Positions 29,053-38,440 of a stretch of 64,000 bases of DNA are shown one piece after another. The stretch is from contig JAUZOA010000005.1 of assembly GCA_030706685.1 (NCBI GenBank), positions 1 to 64,000 of the forward strand, in the 5' to 3' direction. Position 1 is the first letter of the stretch, and every line of letters begins with the position of its first letter. Source of the DNA: Bacteroidota bacterium. Lineage in GTDB: Bacteria; Bacteroidota; Bacteroidia; Chitinophagales; Chitinophagaceae. A program made the position numbers and the translations under genes. The notes under the pieces were generated by a model. It did no database searches and was not told the DNA's origin. It saw only the letters and a program-made list of their open reading frames with translations.

Positions 29053-29964
29053 TCAATCGTGGCGCAATCCTTCTGCCACTTTAAAGACATGCAGTATAAA
29101 TGGGAAGAGAGCATCAATCGTTTCACCGGCTCCTTTGGGAGAACCGGGCAAAGTGAGCACCAGTGTCTTGTTGATAAAACCACAAATACCTCTCGACAGC
29201 ATAGCGTAGGGCGTTCTTTCCTGTCCATAGCGTCGCGCAGTTTCCATGATACCGGGAATCTCGCTGGTAAGCAGAGGGCGAATCGCATCCGGCGTCACAT
29301 CTTTTGGAGAAACGCCGGTACCTCCCACAAAAACAAGAAGATCGCATCCCTTACCAGCATGTTCTCTTGCTTTTTCCTGTATCAGGCCGGTATCATCCGG
29401 AATGATCTCATGGGCAATCACTTCAATTTGATTATCCTTTAATTTTTCCATTACCTTTTTACCGGCCGTATCCTCTTTTATTTTTTTTGAAACACTGTCT
29501 GAACATACGATCACCGCTGCCCTGATGCCAGCCGCCTGTTGCTGCCTAAAATCGGTCTTGCCTCCTTTTTTGCTTTCTAATCTTATCGAGGAAATTTCCA
29601 GTCCTTTGTCCAAAGGCTTCAGCATATCATATATGGTTAAAGCGGTAATGGCGGCGCCGTGCATGGCTTCAACTTCCACACCCGTCCTATAAATAGTTTG
29701 TACTTCTACAGTAATAACGATGGTTAACCCCTCTATCTTATGGGTGATGGAAGCAAATTCAACCGGAAGCGGGTGACAATCCGGAATAACATCGCTTGTT
29801 TTCTTAATGGCCAGCAATCCTGCTGCTCTTGAAAATTCAAATACATCCCCCTTCGGTACGGTTTTGTTCTTTACGGCTTCAATCGTTTCCGGTTTAGAGA
29901 CAGTAAGAATGGCTGAAGCAACAGCCTGCCGTAAACTATTTGATTTATGCGTGATATCAACCAT
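29053..29964 (-). CDS. moaCB: Bifunctional molybdenum cofactor protein MoaC-MoaB/Mog fusion
   Basis: 303 residues with two domains. Residues 1-145 are MoaC-like, cyclic pyranopterin monophosphate synthase (MVDITHKSNSLRQAVA, PDCHPLPVEF, VEVEAMHGAAITALTIYDMLK). Residues 150-303 are MoaB/MogA-like, molybdopterin adenylyltransferase (AAVIVCSDSVSKKIKEDTAGK, FVGGTGVSPKDVTPDA, LPGSPKGAGETID). The fusion joins an early and a late step of cofactor synthesis in one chain. It is the last gene of the minus-strand operon moeA-tauE-moaD-moaE-moaCB, 2 bp after moaE. The final residues fit a complete protein. Confidence 0.95.
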   Translation of the reverse strand: MVDITHKSNSLRQAVASAILTVSKPETIEAVKNKTVPKGDVFEFSRAAGLLAIKKTSDVIPDCHPLPVEFASITHKIEGLTIVITVEVQTIYRTGVEVEAMHGAAITALTIYDMLKPLDKGLEISSIRLESKKGGKTDFRQQQAAGIRAAVIVCSDSVSKKIKEDTAGKKVMEKLKDNQIEVIAHEIIPDDTGLIQEKAREHAGKGCDLLVFVGGTGVSPKDVTPDAIRPLLTSEIPGIMETARRYGQERTPYAMLSRGICGFINKTLVLTLPGSPKGAGETIDALFPFILHVFKVAEGLRHD

Positions 29965-29966
29965 AA

Positions 29967-30410
29967 TTATTTATTCACCTTCCATTGAGAAGTATCGTCC
30001 GAAAATATTTCTTTTCCCCATACAGGCAATTCAGCTTTTATCCTTTCTACGGTTTCGTTGCATGCATCTATCGCCGCCTTTCGGTGTGCCGAGGAAGTAA
30101 ACACAAACAAACATATCTCCCCCGCTGATACTTTTCCAAGACTATGATAGACATGCATGCAAATAAGATCATATTTCGCGAATATATCTTCCCGGATGCT
30201 GTGCATCTTTGCCAACGCCATTTCTTCGTAGGCTGTATATTCAATAGCCGAAACTTCTTTCCCGTCAATTGCATCGGCTCTTACCTGTCCCAAAAAAATA
30301 CTATGCCCCCCGATTCCCGTTTTAGCGCTATGTTGTTGAATACTCTCTCCAATGAATGAGGCCGGAACAGGGCCCTGCATAAAAATATTTTTGATTTTCT
30401 TTGCTGTCAT
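29967..30410 (-). CDS. moaE: Molybdopterin synthase catalytic subunit MoaE
   Basis: 147 residues from ATG 30410 (MTAKKIKN); an in-frame GTG at 30437 would overlap moaD by 8 bp. MoaE landmarks are GGHSIFLGQVRAD, YTAYEEMALAKM, HSLGKVSAGEICLFVFTSSAHRKAA (written here as adjoining segments) and the active-site KAELPVWGKE. With MoaD it inserts dithiolene sulfur into cyclic pyranopterin monophosphate. Confidence 0.95.
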   Translation of the reverse strand: MTAKKIKNIFMQGPVPASFIGESIQQHSAKTGIGGHSIFLGQVRADAIDGKEVSAIEYTAYEEMALAKMHSIREDIFAKYDLICMHVYHSLGKVSAGEICLFVFTSSAHRKAAIDACNETVERIKAELPVWGKEIFSDDTSQWKVNK

Positions 30411-30429
30411 GACAATTAATTGGCTCCTT

Positions 30430-30660
30430 TTATCCACCGGAAAAAGGCGGGAGTAATGCTACTGTGCAATTTTGAGGCAATAAGGTGTTTTCCGTCACTA
30501 TTTCCTTATCCACTGCTATCCTGTATGTTGAATGAGCAAGGCCGGGATACTTCTCATTCAATACCCTCGTTAAACTGTCGGTATCAGCAACATCATTCAG
30601 CACCAGGCCTTTTCCAAGTAAATCACGAAGCTGTCCGAATATGATAATATTAATTTCCAT
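30430..30660 (-). CDS. moaD: Molybdopterin synthase sulfur carrier subunit MoaD
   Basis: 76 residues from ATG 30660 (MEINIIIFGQLRDLLG), with a ubiquitin-like beta-grasp pattern and the obligatory C-terminal Gly-Gly (LLPPFSGG) that becomes a thiocarboxylate. It is followed by moaE with a 19-bp gap. The start 24 bp upstream (MYSCFILF) adds a non-family extension and was not chosen. Confidence 0.93.
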   Translation of the reverse strand: MEINIIIFGQLRDLLGKGLVLNDVADTDSLTRVLNEKYPGLAHSTYRIAVDKEIVTENTLLPQNCTVALLPPFSGG

Positions 30661-30710
30661 GAATAATATAAAACAGGAATACAAATGTAGCCATAGATCT
30701 GGTTCTCCAG

Positions 30711-31448
30711 CTAAGCCCCGGTAAATAATAATTTATACGCCGCCACCATCAACACCGCAGCCAGCAGGTATCTCAATACAGATTGGTTAAACCGCATAGA
30801 ACCGAAGTATGCCCCGCATATCCCTCCGGCAAAAGCAATACTCACGTAAGCATACATGTCGGGATTGAAATGAATTCCCTTTGTAAGTTGACCGGCCAGA
30901 CCAGACAATGAATTCACAAAGATGAATAAAGCGCTGATCGCAGCAGCCTGTTTCATATTCGTCCATTTTAACAACAATAAAACAGGTGACAAAATGATCC
31001 CGCCGCCGATACCGATCATCCCGGAAAGAAACCCAATGGCTGCTCCTACCAATAAAGACAAAACGGTATCTGGCTTTTTCATATCCGTCACCCGGATATT
31101 GCCAAAGAATAAAAACCGGGTAACAGGAACCAAAAGAAGCAATCCCAGTATTTTTTTATAGACAAATGTATCCACAGTGATTAATCCGCCCACAAAAGCC
31201 ATGGGTACGGACGCAATGGCAAAAGGCAGGAATATTTTCCAATTGAAATGCTTGCCGCGATAGAATTGAATAAAAGAAGTGAGCGATACAAACAGGTTAA
31301 GCAATAAAGCTGTTGGCTTCATCACATCCGGCACGACATTAAAAAGGGCCATCAAGGCAAGGTAACCGCTGGCGCCGCCATGACCCACCGATGCGTATAA
31401 AAAGGCGACAAGAAACAATAAACCATAAAAGAGTATAACACTATCCAT
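30711..31448 (-). CDS. TauE/SafE family sulfite/anion exporter
   Basis: A 245-residue integral membrane protein with about seven to eight hydrophobic segments (ILFYGLLFLVAFLYASVGHG at the N-terminus, VGAAIGFLSGMIGIGGGIIL in the middle). The glycine-rich GIGGG motif is typical of the family. These permeases move sulfite, sulfonates or similar anions. It sits inside the molybdenum-cofactor operon, 10 bp after moeA. This suggests a link to a sulfur-oxyanion molybdoenzyme such as sulfite dehydrogenase, or simply to sulfur handling; no such enzyme is in the window. Confidence 0.88.
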   Translation of the reverse strand: MDSVILFYGLLFLVAFLYASVGHGGASGYLALMALFNVVPDVMKPTALLLNLFVSLTSFIQFYRGKHFNWKIFLPFAIASVPMAFVGGLITVDTFVYKKILGLLLLVPVTRFLFFGNIRVTDMKKPDTVLSLLVGAAIGFLSGMIGIGGGIILSPVLLLLKWTNMKQAAAISALFIFVNSLSGLAGQLTKGIHFNPDMYAYVSIAFAGGICGAYFGSMRFNQSVLRYLLAAVLMVAAYKLLFTGA

Positions 31449-31458
31449 TCATAAAAAA

Positions 31459-32646
31459 TTAAACAGGCAATAAATGTACTTCTACTGTTTCCCCCTCCTT
31501 ACATTCCGTTACATCCTCGTTGATTTTTATAAAGCAATTGGCTTTGGCGAAAGAACTGAGACGGTAAGATTCCTGTGCCTCCAGCACCGTTACTCTTTTA
31601 CCATCGTAAAACCCTTTCAGGAAATGAGTCAAGCCGGTCGTTTTACGGAATGATTGGGATAAGGGAGCATTAATCAGCTGCAAACTAATTTTCCGCTTTG
31701 TTAAAATTTCCAACGCAGCAAGCACATATTCATAAAAACAGGTAAGCACGGAAGATGGATTGCCCGGCAAACCAAATACCAGCTTATTTCCTTTCTTTCC
31801 GAAATACAATGGCTTACCGGGTCGTTGCTTTATTTTATGAAAAATCTTTGTTATCCCGCAGTTTTCAGCAGCCTTCAATACAAAATCATAGTCACCGGCG
31901 CTGATACCTCCTGTCAGCAATACGATATCGCTTTGTTCTAATGCTTCTTCCAAAATCCCCGTCAATACTTCCAGGTTATCATCCGCCCTGAATGTTTTTA
32001 CAGTGTCAATATGCAAGTTCCGTAAGACAGCATGAAGGGTAAAAGAATTTGAATCATATACCTGGCCATACTCCAAAGGTTTGCCAGGTTGCTGCAACTC
32101 CTTACCTGTAATAATAATACTAATGGATGGGTTGGGAAATACTCTCACTTCCATAACACCCATACCTGCAAGGAATCCAATAGCAGCAGGCGAAAGAATA
32201 CTATTCTTTTCCAATGCCAGTTCACCCGTCCTGATTTCAGAGCCCTTTGGCCGCACATTTGTCCCCTTTGTAATCCCGTTATCTTCAATAAATAATTCTC
32301 CGGTTGAATTGGTGCTTGCTTTTTCCTGCATGATGACCGTATCCGCTCCCTGCGGTACCGGGGCGCCTGTAAAAATGCGAATGGCTTTCCCGGTGGCAAG
32401 GGAAATTTTTTCGTTACTGCCAGCGGCTATTTCGCCTTCCACTATCAATTTTCTATTTTGTTTCCAGTCGCTGAAACGAAAAGCGTAACCATCCATCGAA
32501 GATTGAGGAAAAGCCGGGATGTCAAATACTGCATAAACATCTTCAGCCAGGACTTTTCCTGCAGCATCAGGCAAAAGCAATTTTACCGGTTGCGGTGCAA
32601 CAATATTCTCTCCTATTATTTTTTTTGCTTCTGCTACTGAAATCAT
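31459..32646 (-). CDS. moeA: Molybdopterin molybdenumtransferase MoeA
   Basis: A 395-residue cytosolic enzyme that inserts molybdate into adenylylated molybdopterin. Visible family blocks are ISVAEAKKIIGENIV, PAFPQSSMDGYAF, IFTGAPVPQGADTVIMQE, the MoCF-binding GGISAGDYDFV and VFGLPGNPSSVLTCFYEYV. Length and start agree with the family. It is the first gene of the moa operon. No moaA, modABC or molybdoenzyme lies in the window, so those functions must be encoded elsewhere. Confidence 0.95.
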   Translation of the reverse strand: MISVAEAKKIIGENIVAPQPVKLLLPDAAGKVLAEDVYAVFDIPAFPQSSMDGYAFRFSDWKQNRKLIVEGEIAAGSNEKISLATGKAIRIFTGAPVPQGADTVIMQEKASTNSTGELFIEDNGITKGTNVRPKGSEIRTGELALEKNSILSPAAIGFLAGMGVMEVRVFPNPSISIIITGKELQQPGKPLEYGQVYDSNSFTLHAVLRNLHIDTVKTFRADDNLEVLTGILEEALEQSDIVLLTGGISAGDYDFVLKAAENCGITKIFHKIKQRPGKPLYFGKKGNKLVFGLPGNPSSVLTCFYEYVLAALEILTKRKISLQLINAPLSQSFRKTTGLTHFLKGFYDGKRVTVLEAQESYRLSSFAKANCFIKINEDVTECKEGETVEVHLLPV

Positions 32647-33436
32647 ATCCTATTCCGCTCCGGGCGGATGTTTATATTATTACTTGTTTCCCCTTGTAAA
32701 TGATTCATTAAAAAGCCGGTTCTTTTCTGACGACTAATAGAATCAGTTGAAACTAAAAATCCACTAAAGGTATCGGGTTATTAATCTGTTTTACCGCAGC
32801 AATTACGGGTAATAAATATACGCCAATATCTCCTTTCGAAGAGGACCTGCCAAATGCAAGCAATAGCTCAGTCTGAAAATAGCCGGTAAACTAATACGCT
32901 ACTCAAACGCACTGAATCTTCAGTCTTGATCAAGGATATCCGGGGGTGAAAGCAGTACGAATAGAGATGGTCAGCCCTGGCTGGTGGCAAAAGAGTTGTT
33001 TCGATCCTTTATTTCATCGTAAGCACAACAGACCGGGGGCTAAATGGTCCCGCGGCGTATTACACAAATAACAAATCCTGAATAAATAAATTCATACAGC
33101 GAAAACTTCTTACTGATTTACCGGCGCCCTATTATCATGCTTCTTAATTCCAAATTCATTTTTCTTAGTTGTATTCCTGCCCATCACCTAACCCCTAATC
33201 TCAACCGCTTTCTCGCTAAAACTGCCGTTTTCAAAACCGTCCTGAAGACTGGGGCCCATATTAATATTTTTAAACAGGCAAAAATCCGGAACTTATTTTT
33301 TTTGCCTGAACCTGGTCTATTTCCGGAGAATTCTTTTATAAGAAACATAGTAGCCATTTTTTTAAATACTGACCGGTTTGCTCCGTTAGTACAAACCCCT
33401 TAGTGGATCAGGAATAAAATTTTAAAACTTATGTAA
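32647..33436. other. 790-bp gap with possible coding remnants
   Basis: No intact gene. On the minus strand an uninterrupted stretch ending in a TAG at 32753-32755 encodes about 45 residues, including GRSSSKGDIGVYLLPVIAAV and a tail INNPIPLVDF. It looks like the C-terminus of a lost gene of unknown family. On the plus strand, about 32945-33070 encodes a short frame including VSPGWWQKSCFDPLF; I do not recognise it. The frame at 33137-33403 has no family features. The 3' part should hold the promoter of the repeat-protein gene. Confidence 0.5.
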
Positions 33437-36400
33437 ATGAAAATTACCCTGCTCACTATCCTGGTTATTTTTTTTCTTACACCCGTTATTGCGCAAAATG
33501 TCGCAATCAATACCGATCATTCCCTGCCGAATGCCAACGCCATACTGGATATAAAATCCGGCAACAAGGGAATACTGGTGCCCCGTATGGACTCCGTGGC
33601 ACGAAAAGCAATTCCCAACACCAAGGGATTACTTGTGTATGATTCTACTTATGGCTCCTTTTGGTTCAATAACGGAAGCGCCTGGCAAAATCTTTCCTCC
33701 GGCTTTGGATGGAATCTGAACGGAAATAGCGGTACCACGGATGGCGCCCAGTTTATAGGCACTACAGATAATATTCCTTTAAATTTAAAAGTAAACGGGA
33801 AACCGGCCGGGCGAATTGATCATTTACTGTTTAATGTCTTTTTTGGATACGAAACCGGGGCAACGAATACAACCGGGACTTATAATTCAGCAATGGGTGA
33901 CAGCGCCTTGTATTTTAATACTACCGGGCTGGAAAATACTGCAACAGGCGCCTTTGCTCTATATGCCAATACAACGGGCTTTTATAATACTGCTACCGGT
34001 GTGAATGCCCTTGGCGCGAATATTACCGGCACCTACAACACGGCGACAGGTCTTTTTGCCTTAGCAGGAAATACAACCGGAACTTTAAATACAGCTAATG
34101 GGGCCAATTCATTGGCAAGCAATACAACAGGCGATGGGAATACATCAACAGGCTCTACGACGCTTTTCAATAATACAACAGGGAAATTGAACACCGCGGA
34201 CGGCGCGACCTCCCTGTTTTCAAATACTACCGGTTCCAATAATTCAGCATTTGGTCATCGTTCATTGTATTCTAACACAACCGGCAATTTCAATACAGCC
34301 GCAGGCGACAGCTCTTTGTACCTTAACACAACGGGAACCGGGAATACAACGAGTGGCGTTTCCTCCCTGTTTTCCAACAGTATTGGCAGTTATAATACCG
34401 CGATAGGATATCATTCACTAAATGCCAATACAACCGGCTCCTATAATACAGCCCATGGCACTTATTCACTCCTTCATAACACAACCGGCTTTTATAATAC
34501 CGCTATCGGATACGATGCGTTGTACTCCAATACCACTGCATCTTTTAATACTGCCGTCGGGTATTCATCGCTGGCATTGGATACTACCGGCGATTTAAAT
34601 ACAGGAGTCGGGTTCTTTTCGCTTTTCGCCAACTCCTCCGGAAGTTCTAACACGGCTACCGGATATGGCGCATTACAGGCGAATACAACGGGGAGTTTCA
34701 ATATGGCCACAGGTGCAAAAGCATTAATTAATAATACTACCGGCTCCGCGAACACTGCCACCGGCGCCAATGCGCTAATATCCAACTTAACCGGCAGCAA
34801 TAACACTTCTACCGGCACCAATTCTTTGTTCTGGAACACTACCGGCAATTATAATACGGCAACCGGCGGCAACGCACTTTTTAACAACACTACCGGTAAC
34901 TATAATACCGCAGAAGGAGACAGCGCATTGTACTTAAATTCCACAGGTTCATACAATACAGGATTGGGATCGTTTTCATTGAGCAAAAACACAGCAGGAT
35001 CAACTAATACCGCCATCGGTTACCAGTCACTTTTTGCAAATACTACCGGTAATGGCAATACCGCTGCAGGGCAGGCCTCGCTATACAGCAATACAACCGG
35101 GTCTTCAAATACAGCTGCCGGCAGCGGCGCACTTAGCTCAAATACTACAGGAAGTTTGAATACGGCTGCCGGTGGCAGCGCGCTTCTTGCCAACACAACA
35201 GGTGGTTCAAATACCGCCATAGGCTCCAATGCTCTTTTTTCAAACAACATAGGTTATTCGAATACAGCATTGGGCGTCAACTCGCTTTTCTCGAATACAA
35301 GCGGGTATCAAAATGCCGCTACCGGGGACAGTGCTTTATTTTTCAATACTTCCGGAACAGGTAATACCGCGAATGGCACTTATGCCCTTTACTTTAATTC
35401 TACCGGCAGTTACAATACAGCTACTGGCTGGGCATCCATGAACGGTAATACAACCGGTTTTAAAAACGCAGCCTATGGCGACGCTTCATTGAATGGCAAT
35501 ACCACGGGCTTTTATAACGCAGCCATGGGCGCATTTTCGTTGTTAAGAAATACAACAGGCTTTGGCAATTCAGCCATCGGCTACTCCTCAGCTTTTTCAA
35601 ATACCTCCGGTAATTTCAATACCGCAGCCGGTGATAGTTCTCTTTTTAACAATACAACCGGGAATTACAATTCAGCATCCGGGGCTTTTTCAATGGTATT
35701 CAATACAACAGGGAATGCAAATACTTCAGCAGGTTACCAATCATTATATAATAACAACATTGGCTCCAATAATACTGCCTTTGGAAGCCAGGCCCTGTTT
35801 TCAAATACAACAGCCAATGGAAACACTGCTTTTGGTACCAATGCTATGTTGCTTAATACGACAGGAGACTTTAATACTTCCGTAGGGTTTCAGTCGCTTT
35901 ATGCAAATACTACCGGCGCGTCCAATACTGCCACGGGTATCTGGTCACTTCAATTAAACACTATCGGTAGTTTTAATACAGCCACCGGGGCCAAGGCATT
36001 AATTAATAACACTACCGGCTCTGTCAATACCGCTTTTGGCGCCAATGCATTGATCTCAAACACTACTGCCAACGACAATACAGCAGTGGGCACGAATACG
36101 CTATTCTGGAACACGACGGGATATAGCAACACGGCAACCGGAAGTAACTCTTTATTTAATAATACCAGCGGGCATAAGAATATCGCTGATGGTGACAGCG
36201 CTTTATACTCCAACACAACAGGCAGTGATAACACAGCAGCGGGATACCAGGCTTTATATACTAATACAACCGGTATTGGTAACACAGCGACAGGATACCA
36301 ATCTTTGCAATCAAACAGCACAGGTGGATCCAACACAGCTATGGGAGGAAATGCTTTGCTCCACAACACTACGGGCAGCGATAATACGGCAAATGGCGTG

Positions 36401-37093
36401 GTGGCCCTGTTTTTCAACACAACGGGTATCGGTAATTGTGCAATAGGAGAAAGTGCCTTATTCAATAATGCTACAGGAAGCGATAATACTGCAATCGGGC
36501 TAAATGCCTTATCAGGCTCTACTTCCGGGAATAATAATATCGGGATAGGAACCAATGCCCAGGTGCCTAATCTTACAGGCAGCAACCAGGTGCGCATTGG
36601 CGATGCCAATATAACTTATGCGGGCATACAGGTGGGCTGGACAATTACTTCTGATAAAAGATGGAAGTCAAATATTCAAAACGCTGATCTCGGTTTGAAT
36701 TTTATTTCAAGGCTGAGACCGGTCAGCTATGTGCGAACCAATGATGAGATGAAAAAAACAGAATATGGCTTTATCGCGCAGGAAGTGGAAGAAGCGTTGA
36801 ATGCCTCCGGTGCTGCCAATTACGGCATTATTGCAAGGGACGATAAAGGCATGTACGGGTTACGTTACAATGATTTTTTTGCACCACTGGTAAAAGCCAT
36901 ACAAGAACAGCAAAGCATCATTGAAAAATTAAAAAAACAGGTGGAAGCTTCACAGGATATGCCCGCGATAGCGGCAAAGCAACAGGATATAATCAATACA
37001 CAAAATCAGAAAATTGAAGGGTTGCAGCAGCAGGTCGCTGAATTGGCGAAACAAATGCAATTATTGAAAGACAAAACAGGTAATATAAGATAA
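33437..37093 (+). CDS. Giant adhesin-like repeat protein with C-terminal S74 (tail-fibre) chaperone domain
   Basis: A 1218-residue exported protein. A signal peptide (residues 1-19, PVIAQ) and an N-terminal head (NVAINTDHSLPNANAILDIK, a motif frequent in Bacteroidota tail-fibre-like surface proteins) are followed by exactly 52 contiguous 17-residue repeats (residues 157-1040). A Peptidase_S74 intramolecular chaperone follows (SDKRWKSNI at about 1072, then GFIAQEVEEALN), and a C-terminal coiled coil occupies about 1145-1212. S74 domains assist folding of trimeric beta-solenoid fibres and may cleave themselves at the Ser of the SD motif. The likely role is a trimeric surface fibre or adhesin. 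Long open frames on the opposite strand are by-products of the repeat. Confidence 0.88.
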   Translation: MKITLLTILVIFFLTPVIAQNVAINTDHSLPNANAILDIKSGNKGILVPRMDSVARKAIPNTKGLLVYDSTYGSFWFNNGSAWQNLSSGFGWNLNGNSGTTDGAQFIGTTDNIPLNLKVNGKPAGRIDHLLFNVFFGYETGATNTTGTYNSAMGDSALYFNTTGLENTATGAFALYANTTGFYNTATGVNALGANITGTYNTATGLFALAGNTTGTLNTANGANSLASNTTGDGNTSTGSTTLFNNTTGKLNTADGATSLFSNTTGSNNSAFGHRSLYSNTTGNFNTAAGDSSLYLNTTGTGNTTSGVSSLFSNSIGSYNTAIGYHSLNANTTGSYNTAHGTYSLLHNTTGFYNTAIGYDALYSNTTASFNTAVGYSSLALDTTGDLNTGVGFFSLFANSSGSSNTATGYGALQANTTGSFNMATGAKALINNTTGSANTATGANALISNLTGSNNTSTGTNSLFWNTTGNYNTATGGNALFNNTTGNYNTAEGDSALYLNSTGSYNTGLGSFSLSKNTAGSTNTAIGYQSLFANTTGNGNTAAGQASLYSNTTGSSNTAAGSGALSSNTTGSLNTAAGGSALLANTTGGSNTAIGSNALFSNNIGYSNTALGVNSLFSNTSGYQNAATGDSALFFNTSGTGNTANGTYALYFNSTGSYNTATGWASMNGNTTGFKNAAYGDASLNGNTTGFYNAAMGAFSLLRNTTGFGNSAIGYSSAFSNTSGNFNTAAGDSSLFNNTTGNYNSASGAFSMVFNTTGNANTSAGYQSLYNNNIGSNNTAFGSQALFSNTTANGNTAFGTNAMLLNTTGDFNTSVGFQSLYANTTGASNTATGIWSLQLNTIGSFNTATGAKALINNTTGSVNTAFGANALISNTTANDNTAVGTNTLFWNTTGYSNTATGSNSLFNNTSGHKNIADGDSALYSNTTGSDNTAAGYQALYTNTTGIGNTATGYQSLQSNSTGGSNTAMGGNALLHNTTGSDNTANGVVALFFNTTGIGNCAIGESALFNNATGSDNTAIGLNALSGSTSGNNNIGIGTNAQVPNLTGSNQVRIGDANITYAGIQVGWTITSDKRWKSNIQNADLGLNFISRLRPVSYVRTNDEMKKTEYGFIAQEVEEALNASGAANYGIIARDDKGMYGLRYNDFFAPLVKAIQEQQSIIEKLKKQVEASQDMPAIAAKQQDIINTQNQKIEGLQQQVAELAKQMQLLKDKTGNIR
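33905..36556 (+). repeat. 52 tandem 51-bp (17-residue) repeats without indels
   Basis: Each unit follows the pattern (A/S)L-x-x-N-T-T-G-x-x-N-T-A-x-G-x-x, encoded by 51 bp. Counting from residue 157 to 1040 gives exactly 52 units with no length change. The Asn at unit positions 5 and 11 and the Gly at 8 and 15 are nearly invariant, which fits a beta-solenoid with asparagine ladders. Codon choice varies between units, so the DNA repeats are diverged while the protein is held constant. Units 13-20 and 38-45 match at a higher order (offset 25 units, 1275 bp). Confidence 0.95.
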
Positions 37094-37131
37094 TACCTGC
37101 CCAAATTTAAAATCCTGGTTGCTACCACCGC

Positions 37132-38190
37132 TCATTTAAACAAACCCGCTCCCAGGTTTGTACCGAATGAGCCTTCGGCCAATTGCAGGTAATTGGGCTT
37201 ACCCTGGTCCATTTCAATCTGAATGGTACCGGTAGTGATAACATTGGTAGTCTTTAAAAAATCAATAGACGTGCTATTATTACTGCCAAGAGGGCCGGAA
37301 CCATAACCCGTCATCCTGGTATTGCCGGTAAATATGCAATCATGGGCTTTGTATTGCCGTGGGCTGTTGAGTTCACAGATCCATGCCGTTTTGCAGTTGG
37401 CTATGATATTATGATGAAAGTCGAAGTCGTCACCATTGGTACTTTCTGTTGTCCATACCCCGCTGAAATAACAACCGTACACAAGGCAATACCGCATGGC
37501 ATTTCGGTAACTCGTTCCACTATCCGCTTGCCAAAAAACAACGGGGTTCTTGCAATTAAAAAAGACACAATGATCAATCACCAACCCATGCCCGTTGGCT
37601 ATGACGCCAACATGCAGCGGCATTACATCTTTATTCCCTGCAAACAAACATTGCGTTACCAGCAGGTCATCTAAGCTTTTACCACCCCGCCACACAGGGT
37701 AAGAACGACGGAGTTCCTTTTCGTTTTTATAAGAATAATCCGGGCTGCCGCTAAACCGCAATCCTTCGATGGTAACATGATCCACTTCTACCTGCAGACC
37801 GATAGCTTCATCGCCACCAAAGCCGGGCTTTAGCGGAACGATGGTGACAATGACCGGCATTCTTTGTGGGTTCCAGTCCTTATCACCCGGCATCACTTCC
37901 GCTCTTATTACCAGGCGGTCCGTTACCGTGTATTTATTGTTATCAAATTTGGCTGTTGTTGTTACTAAATGTATGCCTTCTGTAAGAATAATTTCCGTCG
38001 CGCCCGGTGACTTATTCCCGTTTACGCGGCGTGCCGCTTCATTAATGGTCTTCAGGGGTTGTTCTTTCGTGCCGGGATTTGCATCATTACCGGATCGCGG
38101 GTTCACATAAAACTGTTCTGCTCCGGCTATAAAGACGCTCAAAACAAAAAGGAAGAAACAGGTAAACTTTTTCACTGGTTGATTTTTCAC
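37132..38190 (-). CDS. Secreted right-handed beta-helix protein (pectate-lyase-like superfamily)
   Basis: A 352-residue protein with signal peptide (about residues 1-24) and an N-terminus FYVNPRSGNDANPGTKEQPL typical of DUF1565-like parallel beta-helix proteins. Repeating rungs follow (IDHCVFFNCKNPVVF, HNIIANCKTAWI). No lyase catalytic motif can be named with confidence. It converges with the repeat-protein gene, with 38 bp between stop codons. Polysaccharide binding or cleavage is possible; the function is unknown. Confidence 0.75.
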   Translation of the reverse strand: MKNQPVKKFTCFFLFVLSVFIAGAEQFYVNPRSGNDANPGTKEQPLKTINEAARRVNGNKSPGATEIILTEGIHLVTTTAKFDNNKYTVTDRLVIRAEVMPGDKDWNPQRMPVIVTIVPLKPGFGGDEAIGLQVEVDHVTIEGLRFSGSPDYSYKNEKELRRSYPVWRGGKSLDDLLVTQCLFAGNKDVMPLHVGVIANGHGLVIDHCVFFNCKNPVVFWQADSGTSYRNAMRYCLVYGCYFSGVWTTESTNGDDFDFHHNIIANCKTAWICELNSPRQYKAHDCIFTGNTRMTGYGSGPLGSNNSTSIDFLKTTNVITTGTIQIEMDQGKPNYLQLAEGSFGTNLGAGLFK

Positions 38191-38440
38191 AAAAATACTA
38201 CGCCTGTGTTTTTTGAAATTGTTATTTTATTCAATGGCAATATATGTGTGTTCAACGGAAGATTATAGTTGCAAAACCAAAAGGAGGTTATAAACCCTGG
38301 GCAGACACGCTTCATGATGTGGAACGAACGGTAGCTTCTCCCAATACCTCTGACATAGCTCTGAAGTGCTTCTGCCATGACTTTGGTATACGCGTGTTTG
38401 AAAATGGTATGCCTCTGCCATACCTCCCCCATACGGGAAC

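Noticed and set aside
33137-33403. 88-codon frame in front of the repeat-protein gene
   Set aside because: No domain, signal or family resemblance; composition looks non-coding.
35950-36609. Long open frame (219 codons) on the minus strand and similar ones at 34492-34848 and 35020-35250
   Set aside because: They lie within the 51-bp repeat array; a repeat without stops in one frame opens other frames, and the plus-strand protein has a signal peptide and an S74 domain.
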